A stretch of DNA of 64,000 nt from Serratia liquefaciens (GTDB taxonomy: Bacteria; Pseudomonadota; Gammaproteobacteria; Enterobacterales; Enterobacteriaceae), in the NCBI GenBank assembly GCA_012719855.1, contig JAAXZN010000040.1, positions 1 to 64,000 on the forward strand. The letters are read 5' to 3'. Shown in pieces: positions 56,244 through 64,000 of this stretch; position 1 is the stretch's first letter; every line of letters begins with the position of its first letter. Below the pieces are notes generated by a model. It saw only the letters and a program-made list of their open reading frames with translations. It made no database searches and had not been told where the DNA came from. The translations under genes and the position numbers were made by a program.

Positions 56244-57185
56244 TTATAACCGCGCTAAAATTCCCTTCACAATCTGCACGTCCTGAATTGCCAAGCCGGT
56301 CAGATCGGCCAGGGTGATTTGCTCCGGATCGTTGCGCACCTGCTTTCCTTGCGCCAGAGCGGTACCTAATTCGACGATGGGTATCGAAGCCAACAATCCC
56401 TGCCGATAAGCCGTGGCGATCTCGCCGTATTCGGTACATTGAGAAACAGAGTCTGCCAGCAAGACATCCGCCCTGGCTACCAGACCGCTCTCCAGTTCCT
56501 GTTTGCCGTGCGCATCGGCGCCGACCGCGGTGATGTGGGTGCCGGGCTGAATATCGGCAGCCCGCAGAATGGGCTCGCGGCTGGGGGTGGTGGTGATAAT
56601 CAACCGGCAGTGTGCTGCCAGCTCTGCCGCATCCTGGCTGATATTCACCCGGAAACCTTCGGCTTCAGCACTGCGACGGTAGGCTTGCAGCGCCGGTTCG
56701 CTGCGACCCCATACCCAGACTTCCCGGCAGGCGGTCAGAGATTTTAGCTGTTGCAACTGCAACAGGGCCTGCATACCGCAGCCGACGATACCTATTGCCG
56801 AGATCTCCGTCGGTGCGCACAGTTCGGCGACGATCCGCCCGGCCAGTGCGGTGCGTAATGCGGTTAACCAGCCTTCGTCCAGCAACAACGCCTGCGGTTC
56901 ACCGGTTTGTGCCGAGAAAGCCATCATCAACCCTTGATTGCTGGCCAACCCTTGCGCCGGATTACGGTAAAAACCGGAGGAAACCTTGAGGACAAATTGC
57001 TCGTCTCCTTCCAGCCACGCCGATTTAATACAGCAGTCGCCGGCTGCCTGCTCAAACAGAAAATGTTGTACCGGCGGTTGCTGTACCTGCCGTTGTGAGT
57101 AGGCAATAAACCCTTCTTTTAGCAGTAATGTGGTGGCATCTGCGTCGAAAGCCTCGAGTATCTGCCGTTTGTTAAGGATTTTCAT
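56244..57185 (-). CDS. Ornithine cyclodeaminase/mu-crystallin family protein
   Basis: A 313-aa NAD(P)-dependent enzyme of the OCD family. The Rossmann motif is GIVGCGMQALLQLQQL (132-147), TTTPSREPIL contacts the cofactor, and GADAHGKQEL (222-231) holds the conserved Asp of cyclodeaminases. Members include ornithine cyclodeaminase, alanine dehydrogenase, ketimine reductases and EutC of ectoine use, so the substrate is open. It overlaps the upstream dehydratase gene by 14 bp and is surely cotranscribed with it. Confidence 0.85.
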   Translation of the reverse strand: MKILNKRQILEAFDADATTLLLKEGFIAYSQRQVQQPPVQHFLFEQAAGDCCIKSAWLEGDEQFVLKVSSGFYRNPAQGLASNQGLMMAFSAQTGEPQALLLDEGWLTALRTALAGRIVAELCAPTEISAIGIVGCGMQALLQLQQLKSLTACREVWVWGRSEPALQAYRRSAEAEGFRVNISQDAAELAAHCRLIITTTPSREPILRAADIQPGTHITAVGADAHGKQELESGLVARADVLLADSVSQCTEYGEIATAYRQGLLASIPIVELGTALAQGKQVRNDPEQITLADLTGLAIQDVQIVKGILARL

Positions 57186-58140
57186 CGGCGATCGCCTTGA
57201 GGTATTTCTCCAGCACGATGTTTTTTCCGCACAGGACCACGGCCACTTTTTTTCCCTGAAACTCCGGCGCCAATTTGATGGCGGCGGCTAAGGCTACCCC
57301 GGCAGCCCCTTCGATAATCCAGCGATCGCTGGCGGCAATTTGACGCATAGCCCGCTTGATTTCGGTTTCACTGACCAAGACTTTGCGGTCGATCAGCTGC
57401 TGACACAGAGGGAAGGTGATGGCGCCGGGCTCCACGCCGCCGGCAGTGCCGTCGGACAGGGTATCTTGTTCTTCCACCGGGAAAATATGGCCGGCTTCCA
57501 ATGCGCTGTACATGCTGGTGGCGTTTTCCGGCCAGCAGGAAATTAGCTGTGTTTTCGGCGATAGTCGCTGCAAAACGCTGCCGATACCCGAAATATAGCC
57601 GCCGCCACCTACCGCGACAAACACCGCATCCAAATCCGGCTGTTGTTCGACCAGCTCCATGCCGCAGGTCCCTTGACCGGCGATGACTTGCTCGTCATTG
57701 TAGGGAGAGACATAAACCTTCCCTTGTTCCTGCGCCGCCTTTTCCCCTGCCTGCTCGGCATTTAGCGCATCGCCCGCCACCAGCTCTACCTGGGCGCCCA
57801 GAGCGCGAATGGTGTCGAGTTTTATCGCCGCTGCCGTCTCCGGCGCATAAACCTTGACCTCAACGCCCATCAACTTTCCCGCCAGCGCCATTGCCTGGCC
57901 GTGATTACCGCTGGAGGCGGCGATCACCCCGCGTTGGCGTTGCGCGTCACTCAGCAGCCGCAGCTTGTTGCTGGCGCCACGGAATTTAAAAGAGCCGGTA
58001 GGCTGCAGGTGGTCGCATTTCAGATACAGCTCGCAACCCAACTGCTGCGACAGCAGCACGCTGCGTTCCAGCGGGGTCACACGAACCTGTGGGCGCAATT
58101 GCTGATGGGCGGAAACAATGGCATCGAATAAGTGGCTCAT
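57172..58140 (-). CDS. Threonine/serine dehydratase-like PLP enzyme
   Basis: This 322-aa fold-type II PLP enzyme has the Schiff-base lysine in TGSFKFRGA (K52), a substrate loop SSGNHGQ (76-82) and the phosphate-binding glycine loop VGGGGYISG (177-185). It resembles catabolic threonine dehydratase without the C-terminal regulatory domain, and also EutB, which is paired with EutC in ectoine catabolism. The first gene of a two-gene operon with the OCD-family protein. Not present at this site in E. coli. Confidence 0.85.
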   Translation of the reverse strand: MSHLFDAIVSAHQQLRPQVRVTPLERSVLLSQQLGCELYLKCDHLQPTGSFKFRGASNKLRLLSDAQRQRGVIAASSGNHGQAMALAGKLMGVEVKVYAPETAAAIKLDTIRALGAQVELVAGDALNAEQAGEKAAQEQGKVYVSPYNDEQVIAGQGTCGMELVEQQPDLDAVFVAVGGGGYISGIGSVLQRLSPKTQLISCWPENATSMYSALEAGHIFPVEEQDTLSDGTAGGVEPGAITFPLCQQLIDRKVLVSETEIKRAMRQIAASDRWIIEGAAGVALAAAIKLAPEFQGKKVAVVLCGKNIVLEKYLKAIADENP

Positions 58141-58312
58141 GGCGGCTCCGGTAAAAAGGCGTTTTTGTGGACTATAAAATCCAGTTTGTACTTTTTAGTA
58201 TTTTTTGTAAACCCCAATCTGTCTGCGGGAAAGTGTGTCGATGGGCAATGTGAAGCCGCGCCCCAATCCGGTAAGATGGCGACTCAATGCCAGCATGCGC
58301 AGGGGAGCCGCC

Positions 58313-59593
58313 ATGAGCCATCGGGAAAAACAGCTGACTTTTGATCCACGTGGGCATCAGTTAACCAATATTAATGTCTGGACGCCGGACAGCCAGTGGC
58401 TGGCTTACGACGTGCGCCCGAACGGTGCCTCCTTCACCGGCCTGAGCATTGAGCGGGTGAATGTTGATAGCGGCGTAGTCGAAGTCGTATATCGCGCCCA
58501 ACAGGGGGCCCACGTTGGCGTTGTGACCGTCAGTCCGGATGAACCGGCCCGCTATGCTTTCATTCATGGGCCTGAACACCCGGACAGCGTCTGGCATTAC
58601 GATTTTCACCATCGCCGCGGGGTGATCGTCAGCGAACCCGATCGTGAGCTGGCCATTACCCTTGATGCGATGGACATCACTCCCCCTTATACGCCGGGCG
58701 CACTGCGTGGCGGCACTCACGTACACGTGTTCAGCCCGGACGGCAGCCGCCTGAGCTTTACCTATAACGACCATGTGATGCATGAGCTGGATCGGGCGCA
58801 GGACCTGCGTAACGTCGGCGTGGCCGTGCCGTTGCAGGGGGTGAATCCCCCCAAGCAACATCCGCGTGAATATGACGGCAGCCACTACTGCGTGCTGGTG
58901 AGCGAGACCACGGCACAGCCGCAGCCCGGTAGCGATCAGATTAACCGCGCCTATGAAGAGGGCTGGGTCGGGCAACGGGGTTATGTACGGCCCGATGGGC
59001 GTCAGCAGCGCTGGGCGCTGGCCTTTATCGGCGATACCCTTTCCAGCGGCGGTGAAAAGTTGCCGGAAGTGTTTATTGTGGATTTGCCGCAGGATGACGC
59101 GGATTACGCCAGGGCCGGTTCCCGGCCGCTGCAGGGGACCGAAAACAGCTTGCCTGCTCCGCCGCGTGGTGTGCGTCAGCGGCGGCTGACCTTTACCGGC
59201 GAGCGTCGTTATCCCGGTGTGGTAACCGCCCCACGTCACTGGCTGCGCAGCTCGCCAGACGGCAGCATGATTGCCTGCTTGATGAAGGATGATGCGGGTG
59301 TGGTGCAATTATGGACAGTTTCGCCGAATGGCGGTGAACCACGGCAGGTCACTCGCGGCGAGCAGGGGATCCAATCGGCGTTCAGCTGGCACCCGCAGGG
59401 TGGCCGGATTGCGCTGGTGTGTGACAACAGCCTGATGCTGTGCGAGGTGGCCAGTGGCCGCATGCAGCGTCTGACTCAGCGGACGGCGCTGCCGCCATCG
59501 GGCGATGCTATCGTATTTTCACCGGATGGAAACAAAGTGGCCTTTATGCGCGAGGTCGACGGATTCAGCCAGATTTTTGTGGTTGAAGCCTGA
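58313..59593 (+). CDS. yidR: YidR, beta-propeller TolB-like protein (DUF3748)
   Basis: A 426-aa protein of unknown function that matches E. coli YidR (for example WTPDSQWL, GAHVGVVTV, HYDFHHRRGVIV). Repeated blades such as FSPDGSRLSFTYND, RSSPDGSMIACL and FSPDGNKVAFMRE indicate a TolB/WD-type propeller. It has no signal peptide. I start at the ATG at 58313, with GGGGAG upstream; the frame is open to 58235 but those residues are not conserved. It meets yidQ tail to tail. Confidence 0.87.
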   Translation: MSHREKQLTFDPRGHQLTNINVWTPDSQWLAYDVRPNGASFTGLSIERVNVDSGVVEVVYRAQQGAHVGVVTVSPDEPARYAFIHGPEHPDSVWHYDFHHRRGVIVSEPDRELAITLDAMDITPPYTPGALRGGTHVHVFSPDGSRLSFTYNDHVMHELDRAQDLRNVGVAVPLQGVNPPKQHPREYDGSHYCVLVSETTAQPQPGSDQINRAYEEGWVGQRGYVRPDGRQQRWALAFIGDTLSSGGEKLPEVFIVDLPQDDADYARAGSRPLQGTENSLPAPPRGVRQRRLTFTGERRYPGVVTAPRHWLRSSPDGSMIACLMKDDAGVVQLWTVSPNGGEPRQVTRGEQGIQSAFSWHPQGGRIALVCDNSLMLCEVASGRMQRLTQRTALPPSGDAIVFSPDGNKVAFMREVDGFSQIFVVEA

Positions 59594-59598
59594 TCAAC

Positions 59599-59617
59599 TG
59601 CGGGCCACAAGCCCGCA
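59599..59617. terminator. Hairpin between yidR and yidQ
   Basis: TGCGGGC (59599-59605) pairs with GCCCGCA (59611-59617) around CACAA between convergent genes. No strong T-run on either side, so termination is uncertain. Confidence 0.55.
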
Positions 59618-59627
59618 ACTGCGTAGT

Positions 59628-59972
59628 TTACTGTGGGGTTGTCGTGGCGGCATGGGCAGGATCGCCGCTGGCGGCCAGATTCTGTTCTTCACCGCGCAAG
59701 ATCCGCGCTCTGGGTGAGTCTGTGGTGCTGTCGCTGCCGGAGCGCATGTAGTCGTAAGGCAGCAACACGGTGTCCATCACCGCCGAGAATGGCAGGTCCA
59801 ACGCCACCAGCGGCATCATCGCCCAACTGGTATTGTCGTCCTTCAGCATATCCACGCTGGCACGGGTGCCAGGATAGTAACCCTGATTAGGGCCGGTATG
59901 ACTCATTACGCTGGAGCAGCCGTTGGTCGCTAACAGCATGCAACTGGTTGCTATGACTCTTATCGTTTTCAT
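59628..59972 (-). CDS. yidQ: YidQ, small predicted outer-membrane lipoprotein (DUF1375)
   Basis: A 114-aa protein with an N-terminal signal sequence ending TNGCSSVMSHTG. The Cys (residue 19) is the probable lipidation site, although the residues before it (TNG) depart from the usual LAG/LSG lipobox. The body has YYPGTRASVDML, followed by DLPFSAVMDTVLLPYDY, which is shared with E. coli YidQ. Function unknown. The C-terminal tail (rich in Ala, Ser, Thr) is low complexity. Confidence 0.85.
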   Translation of the reverse strand: MKTIRVIATSCMLLATNGCSSVMSHTGPNQGYYPGTRASVDMLKDDNTSWAMMPLVALDLPFSAVMDTVLLPYDYMRSGSDSTTDSPRARILRGEEQNLAASGDPAHAATTTPQ

Positions 59973-60134
59973 TTTCCATCCTGCAGGGTGCTGTTCCCCA
60001 AAATCTGCTGATCTATAACATCCTCTGGATGTTTTAAAAGAAGCAAGGACCCGCTCTGTGGCGGTTGTCTCACTTTATTGTAAGGGATAAAAAAACTTTC
60101 GCCGAACTGATTGTCATTTTTTTGATCGTGGGTG

Positions 60135-60163
60135 GTTGAAATGGTGAAAGCGACCCCCATTTT
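60135..60163 (+). promoter_or_regulatory. Sigma-32 heat-shock promoter of ibpAB
   Basis: GTTGAA (60135-60140), a 14-bp gap, then CCCCATTTT (60155-60163). This fits the RpoH consensus CTTGAA - CCCCAT-T. The predicted start near 60170 leaves a leader of about 105 nt before ibpA. The rest of the gap upstream (59973-60134) is AT-rich with no other feature seen. Confidence 0.75.
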
Positions 60164-60245
60164 CTTATCAAGGCCAAATTAAGAATTTGCCGTAAGGGAA
60201 TTCTGGCTATTTAGTCTGTCCATGATGGAAGGCTTCATTATTCAA

Positions 60246-60268
60246 CCTCGCTGAAGTGCCTTAGGAGG
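60246..60268 (+). promoter_or_regulatory. ROSE-type RNA thermometer hairpin at the ibpA ribosome-binding site
   Basis: The conserved ROSE motif UCGCU (60248-60252) lies upstream of the ribosome-binding site AGGAGG (60263-60268). CCUC-(G)-CU pairs with AGGAGG with G250 bulged, closing a 10-nt loop. This is the diagnostic ROSE architecture: U-Y-G-C-U opposite the Shine-Dalgarno with a bulged G. It should melt at heat-shock temperature and permit ibpA translation. Confidence 0.78.
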
Positions 60269-60275
60269 CTGTTTT

Positions 60276-60689
60276 ATGCGTAACTTTGATCTTTCACCGC
60301 TTTACCGTTCCGCGATTGGATTTGACCGTTTGTTTAACGCGTTGGAGGCAGGCCAGAGCCAAGGCAACGGCGGTTATCCACCCTATAACGTTGAGCTGGT
60401 GGATGAAAATCATTACCGCATTGCCATTGCGGTAGCCGGATTTGCCGAGCAGGAACTGGAAATCACTACCCAGGACAATCTGCTGATAGTCCGTGGCGCC
60501 CATAATAGTGAACCGGCGGAAAGAACCTACTTATATCAAGGTATTGCCGAGCGTAATTTTGAACGCAAATTCCAGCTGGCCGAGCATATCCAAATTAAAG
60601 GCGCCAAACTGGAAAACGGGTTGCTGTATATCGATATGGAACGCCTGGTACCGGAAACATTAAAACCGCGTCGTATAGAAATTAAATAA
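60276..60689 (+). CDS. ibpA: Small heat-shock protein IbpA
   Basis: IbpA (137 aa, as in E. coli) binds unfolding proteins and keeps them in a form that DnaK/ClpB can rescue. An N-terminal arm ([21 protein letters not shown]) precedes the alpha-crystallin domain (about 35-120: [22 protein letters not shown] ... [15 protein letters not shown]). The C-terminal IxI-like motif is RRIEIK. Control appears to be both transcriptional (sigma-32) and by an RNA thermometer. Confidence 0.97.
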   Translation: MRNFDLSPLYRSAIGFDRLFNALEAGQSQGNGGYPPYNVELVDENHYRIAIAVAGFAEQELEITTQDNLLIVRGAHNSEPAERTYLYQGIAERNFERKFQLAEHIQIKGAKLENGLLYIDMERLVPETLKPRRIEIK

Positions 60690-60761
60690 TTCATATTTCA
60701 TCGGCGAAACGTCTCGCTGGTGCAATGTTCATGCCTGCCGACAGGGGGCAATAAAAAATTA

Positions 60762-60780
60762 CCTCGCTTCATAGAAGGAG
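60762..60780 (+). promoter_or_regulatory. Second ROSE-like hairpin at the ibpB ribosome-binding site
   Basis: CUC-(G)-CUUC (60763-60770) pairs with GAAGGAG (60774-60780), leaving G766 bulged and a 3-nt AUA loop. The UCGCU motif (60764-60768) again covers the Shine-Dalgarno AAGGAG, 8 bp before the ibpB ATG. The intergenic position suggests ibpB has its own thermometer. Confidence 0.72.
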
Positions 60781-60788
60781 TTTACATC

Positions 60789-61217
60789 ATGCGTAATTAC
60801 GATCTTTCACCTTTACTACGTCAGTGGATTGGTTTCGACAAATTGGCCAGTTCAATGGGCGGCCAGGAGCCACAGGGGTTCCCGCCTTACAACATTGAGA
60901 AAAGCGACGACAACCACTACCGCATTTCTCTGGCGTTGGCCGGATTCAAACAAAGTGAGCTGGATATTGAAGTAGAAGGTCCGCGCCTGACCGTACGTGG
61001 CAAGCCGACACCGCCAGAAAAACAGGTGGAATACCTGCATCAGGGGCTGGTGTGCAAAGAGTTCACCTTGACCTTCACATTGGCTGAGCATCTGCAGGTT
61101 TCCGAGGCCCAGTTTGAAAACGGGCTGCTGCATATCGATCTGGTGCGCCAGGTGCCGGAAGCTCTGCAACCACAGCGTATCGCCATCGGCACCACGCCGG
61201 GGCTGGAAGCCAAATAA
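60789..61217 (+). CDS. ibpB: Small heat-shock protein IbpB
   Basis: IbpB (142 aa, as in E. coli) works with IbpA on aggregates. The start [20 protein letters not shown] is at the ATG 60789, with AAGGAG 8 bp upstream; the frame continues to 60720 without homology. Alpha-crystallin domain about 35-120, with the C-terminal IAIG motif. It is a paralogue of ibpA, 99 bp downstream, in the same transcript. Confidence 0.97.
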   Translation: MRNYDLSPLLRQWIGFDKLASSMGGQEPQGFPPYNIEKSDDNHYRISLALAGFKQSELDIEVEGPRLTVRGKPTPPEKQVEYLHQGLVCKEFTLTFTLAEHLQVSEAQFENGLLHIDLVRQVPEALQPQRIAIGTTPGLEAK

Positions 61218-61298
61218 CGCTTTGAAAAACTCATAGTTTTACCTATGCATTTCATGCCGCAGAGATTCGTTCTGTGGCCTGAAAGAGGAAAGGTATCG

Positions 61299-61328
61299 AC
61301 GGGGGAAGTCCAAACGGGCTTCCCCCGT
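61299..61328 (+). terminator. ibpAB hairpin
   Basis: ACGGGGGAAG (61299-61308) pairs perfectly with CTTCCCCCGT (61319-61328) around a 10-nt loop. It is very GC-rich and lies 81 bp after ibpB. There is no T-run (TGCATTATG follows), so it may work as a partial terminator before yidE. Confidence 0.6.
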
Positions 61329-61441
61329 TGCATTATGTGGCTCACCCCACAGTCGCATTTTTCCGCTTATGCCAAAATCCTTGTTAACTGTGTGACTTTA
61401 ACCGCAAACCGGTTGTTAAACTTCTGGCAAGGATGTGACCT

Positions 61442-63100
61442 ATGAGCGAAATCGCCCTGACCGTCAGTATGTTGGCGTTGGTGGCCGTTCTCGGGCTGTG
61501 GATGGGTAACTGGAAGCTGTATGGCGTAGGGTTGGGGATTGGTGGGGTACTGTTTGGCGGCATTATCGTCGGGCATTTCGCCCAGAGCTGGCAGCTCAGT
61601 CTGAATGGCGACATGCTGCACTTCATTCAGGAGTTTGGCCTGATCCTGTTCGTTTACACCATAGGTATTCAGGTCGGGCCCGGTTTCTTTTCTTCCTTGC
61701 GGGTATCCGGGTTGCGGCTCAACGGCTTCGCCATTTTGCTGGTGCTGGTGGGCGGGGTGGTCGCGGCGGTGGTTCACAAGCTGTTTGACGTCCCGCTGCC
61801 GATCATTCTTGGTGTGTTCTCCGGCGCGGTCACCAATACCCCTGCACTCGGCGCCGGGCAGCAAATTCTTACCGATTTGGGTTCAGATCCGGCAATGGTC
61901 GATCGCATGGGGATGGGCTATGCCATGGCCTATCCGTTCGGTATCTGCGGCATTCTGCTGGTGATGTGGCTGATACGCCTGTTTTTCCGCATCAATATCG
62001 AACGCGAGGCTCAGGCCTTTGAAAGCAGCCTGGGTAACCAGCGCGAGCTGCTGCAAACCATGAATATCGCGGTGCGTAACCCGAACCTGCAGGGGATGGC
62101 GATCAAGAATGTGCCGCTGCTGAACGGTGAGGATATTATCTGTTCACGCCTGAAACGCGGTGAGTTGCTGATGGTACCGGCGCCGCTCGAGAGGCTGGAG
62201 CTGGGCGACTACCTGCATCTGGTGGGCAAACGTGAAAGTCTGGAAAACGCCCGGCTGGTGATTGGCGAAGAGGTCGACGTGTCACTGTCAACGCGGGGGA
62301 CGGAGCTGCAGGTGGTGAGGGCGGTGGTGACCAATGAAAAAGTCCTGGGCAGCAAAATCCGCGATCTGAATCTGAAGCAAAAATACGATGTGGTGATTTC
62401 GCGTCTCAATCGCGCGGGGGTCGAACTGGTGGCAGGCAGCAATGTGACGCTGCAATTCGGCGACATTCTCAACCTGGTTGGTCGACCGGAGTCCATCGAG
62501 GCGGTGGCGGCCATTGTCGGTAATGCCCAACAGAAGCTGCAACAGGTGCAAATGCTGCCGGTGTTTATAGGTATCGGCTTGGGGGTGCTTTTGGGGTCTG
62601 TACCGCTGTTCGTGCCGGGTTTTCCAGCAGCGTTGCGCCTCGGGCTGGCCGGTGGGCCCCTGGTCGCGGCCTTGATACTCGGGCGTATCGGTAGCATTGG
62701 CAAGCTGTATTGGTTTATGCCGCCCAGCGCCAACCTGGCGCTGCGTGAACTGGGTATCGTGCTGTTTCTGGCGGTGGTGGGGCTGAAGTCGGGCGGTAAC
62801 TTTGTCGATACCCTGATTAATGGCGACGGGATGGCGTGGATTGGTTACGGTGCACTGATCACCGCAATCCCGTTGCTCAGCGTTGGCGTATTGGCGCGGA
62901 TGGTGGGCAAGATGAATTATTTGACGCTGTCCGGCATGCTGGCGGGTTCAATGACCGATCCGCCGGCGCTGGCCTTTGCTAACGGTCTGCACCCGACCAG
63001 CGGCGCTGCCGCGCTGTCTTACGCCACGGTTTACCCTTTGGCGATGTTCCTGCGCATCATGTCGCCACAGCTGCTGGCGGTGTTGTTCTGGGCAATGTGA
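61442..63100 (+). CDS. yidE: Predicted transporter YidE (aspartate:alanine exchanger family)
   Basis: A 552-aa inner-membrane protein matching E. coli YidE (553). It has N-terminal helices (about 1-175, including [13 protein letters not shown] and [14 protein letters not shown]) and two cytoplasmic TrkA_C/RCK_C domains (about 190-370). A second helical half carries a repeat of the same motif, [12 protein letters not shown]. The two GxxTxxPAL motifs reflect an internal duplication. The substrate is unknown. GC-rich hairpins flank it on both sides. Confidence 0.9.
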   Translation: MSEIALTVSMLALVAVLGLWMGNWKLYGVGLGIGGVLFGGIIVGHFAQSWQLSLNGDMLHFIQEFGLILFVYTIGIQVGPGFFSSLRVSGLRLNGFAILLVLVGGVVAAVVHKLFDVPLPIILGVFSGAVTNTPALGAGQQILTDLGSDPAMVDRMGMGYAMAYPFGICGILLVMWLIRLFFRINIEREAQAFESSLGNQRELLQTMNIAVRNPNLQGMAIKNVPLLNGEDIICSRLKRGELLMVPAPLERLELGDYLHLVGKRESLENARLVIGEEVDVSLSTRGTELQVVRAVVTNEKVLGSKIRDLNLKQKYDVVISRLNRAGVELVAGSNVTLQFGDILNLVGRPESIEAVAAIVGNAQQKLQQVQMLPVFIGIGLGVLLGSVPLFVPGFPAALRLGLAGGPLVAALILGRIGSIGKLYWFMPPSANLALRELGIVLFLAVVGLKSGGNFVDTLINGDGMAWIGYGALITAIPLLSVGVLARMVGKMNYLTLSGMLAGSMTDPPALAFANGLHPTSGAAALSYATVYPLAMFLRIMSPQLLAVLFWAM

Positions 63101-63106
63101 GGTTTT

Positions 63107-63127
63107 GGGGCGCCTTCTGCGCGCCCC
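63107..63127. terminator. Hairpin between yidE and avtA
   Basis: GGGGCGC (63107-63113) pairs with GCGCCCC (63121-63127), 7-nt loop. It lies between convergent genes. TTTT precedes it on the plus strand, giving only a weak tail on the minus strand. Confidence 0.55.
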
Positions 63128-63136
63128 ATTCGAGGA

Positions 63137-64000
63137 TCAGCCAGCTTCCTGATGAGCACGCTCAATCTCTTCCGCCAGTATCGCCACGCCACGTTCAATT
63201 TTCTCCGGATCCGGCACGTAGTTCATCCGCATGCACTGATGAGTATGCGGCCACTCATGCTCCAGCCCCGGGAAGAAGTAGTGGCCCGGCACCATCAGCA
63301 CGCCGCGTTTTTTCAGACGCTGATACAGCAGCTCGGTGGTGATCGGCAGATCCTTGAACCACAGCCAAAGGAAAATAGCCCCTTCCGGTTTATGGATCAG
63401 GCAGCGTTCCGGCGACAGATAACGGCGGATAATGCTGATGGTCTGTTCGACGCGTTGCTTGTAGAACGGGCGGATCACCTCGTTTGACAGCCGCAACAGG
63501 TCACCACGTTCGATCATTTCCGTTGCCATCGCCGGCCCCATGCTGCCTGGCGACAAGCTGATAATGCCGTTCATGTTGGTCAGGGCGCCGATGGTTTTCT
63601 CATCGGCGATCACGATGCCGCAGCGCGAGCCGGGCAGGCCAAGTTTCGACAGGCTCATGCACAGGATAATGTTTGGGTTCCACAGCGGTGTAGCGTCGCT
63701 AAAGATAATGCCGGGGAAGGGCACGCCGTAAGCGTTATCGATCACCAGCGGGATATTGCGCTGCTGCGCCAGTCGATCAAGCTTCATCAGCTCTTCGTCG
63801 GTGATCACGTTGCCGGTCGGGTTGGTCGGGCGTGACACGCAGATCATGCCGATATCGTCGCCGATATTCAGATGTTCGAAGTCAACGTGATACTTGAACT
63901 GGCCTTCCGGCAGCAGCTCAATGTTGGGCTTGGCTGAAACAAACAGCCCCTCGTCCAACCCGGCATCGGCATAGCCGATATATTCCGGCGCCAGCGGAAA
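63137..64000 (-). CDS. avtA: Valine--pyruvate aminotransferase AvtA (C-terminal 287 residues, cut by window edge)
   Basis: AvtA is a PLP class-I aminotransferase that exchanges amino groups between valine and pyruvate (alanine formation). The window holds the last 287 residues of about 417; the reading frame is open at 64000, beginning FPLAPEYIGYADAG. The PLP region is intact: SRPTNPTGN, DNAYGVPFPG, and SLSKLGLPGSRCG with the Schiff-base Lys. The substrate-binding arginine is probably in CMRMNY. The truncation is due only to the window. Confidence 0.95.
   Translation of the reverse strand, partial: FPLAPEYIGYADAGLDEGLFVSAKPNIELLPEGQFKYHVDFEHLNIGDDIGMICVSRPTNPTGNVITDEELMKLDRLAQQRNIPLVIDNAYGVPFPGIIFSDATPLWNPNIILCMSLSKLGLPGSRCGIVIADEKTIGALTNMNGIISLSPGSMGPAMATEMIERGDLLRLSNEVIRPFYKQRVEQTISIIRRYLSPERCLIHKPEGAIFLWLWFKDLPITTELLYQRLKKRGVLMVPGHYFFPGLEHEWPHTHQCMRMNYVPDPEKIERGVAILAEEIERAHQEAG

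Overview
This 64-kb window is the replication-origin region of an enteric gamma-proteobacterium, most likely Serratia or a close relative. The gene order (yieP-hsrA-rbs-kup-ravA-viaA-asnA-asnC-mioC-oriC-mnmG-rsmG-atp-glmUS-pst-phoU, then yieH-adeP-yieF-yieE-mnmE-yidC-yidD-rnpA-rpmH-dnaA-dnaN-recF-gyrB-yidA ... yidR-yidQ-ibpAB-yidE-avtA) follows the E. coli K-12 map closely. Proteins match E. coli lengths to within a few residues. The genus is inferred from the overall character of the proteins and from the non-E. coli insertions; no marker gene here proves it. I see no insertion sequence, prophage, integron, CRISPR array, tRNA or rRNA gene body.

Layout. 1-216: the P1 promoter of an rRNA operon, firing leftward out of the window. 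217-10240: a GntR regulator, an MFS exporter, the ribose operon (rbsDACBK-rbsR, minus strand) with two near-perfect RbsR palindromes upstream, and the potassium transporter kup. 10524-15646: ravA-viaA, asnA/asnC, mioC. 15660-15956: oriC, with four DnaA boxes and three 13-mers in the E. coli arrangement. 16028-26256: mnmG, rsmG and the nine-gene ATP synthase operon. 26489-34776: glmU-glmS and the PhoB-controlled pstSCAB-phoU operon. 34898-44513: the most accessory part. It has a polar amino acid ABC transporter without an ATPase gene, yieH, adeP, an alpha/beta-hydrolase-like protein that has lost its nucleophile, yieF, a YieE-type phosphopantetheinyl transferase relative, a stand-alone siderophore-type N-hydroxylase and a metallo-beta-lactamase-fold protein. 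44669-55312: mnmE-yidC-yidD-rnpA-rpmH, divergent from dnaA-dnaN-recF-gyrB. 55385-64000: yidA, an ornithine-cyclodeaminase/dehydratase pair, yidR, yidQ, ibpA-ibpB, yidE, and avtA cut by the right edge.

How it works together: the window joins chromosome initiation (oriC, DnaA, DnaN, GyrB, mioC and mnmG next to the origin), energy and nutrient uptake (ATP synthase, ribose, phosphate, potassium, adenine), cell-wall precursor supply (GlmU/GlmS), translation maturation (MnmG, MnmE, RnpA, RpmH, RsmG) and heat-shock protection (IbpA/B). The best non-coding signals are the oriC parts, the Dam-site-rich dnaA leader, the RbsR operators, the PhoB repeats, and two candidate ROSE RNA thermometers, one before each ibp gene. 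I found no clearly new multi-gene system. The least explained pieces are the 39.5-44.5 kb cluster and the 56.2-58.1 kb enzyme pair.
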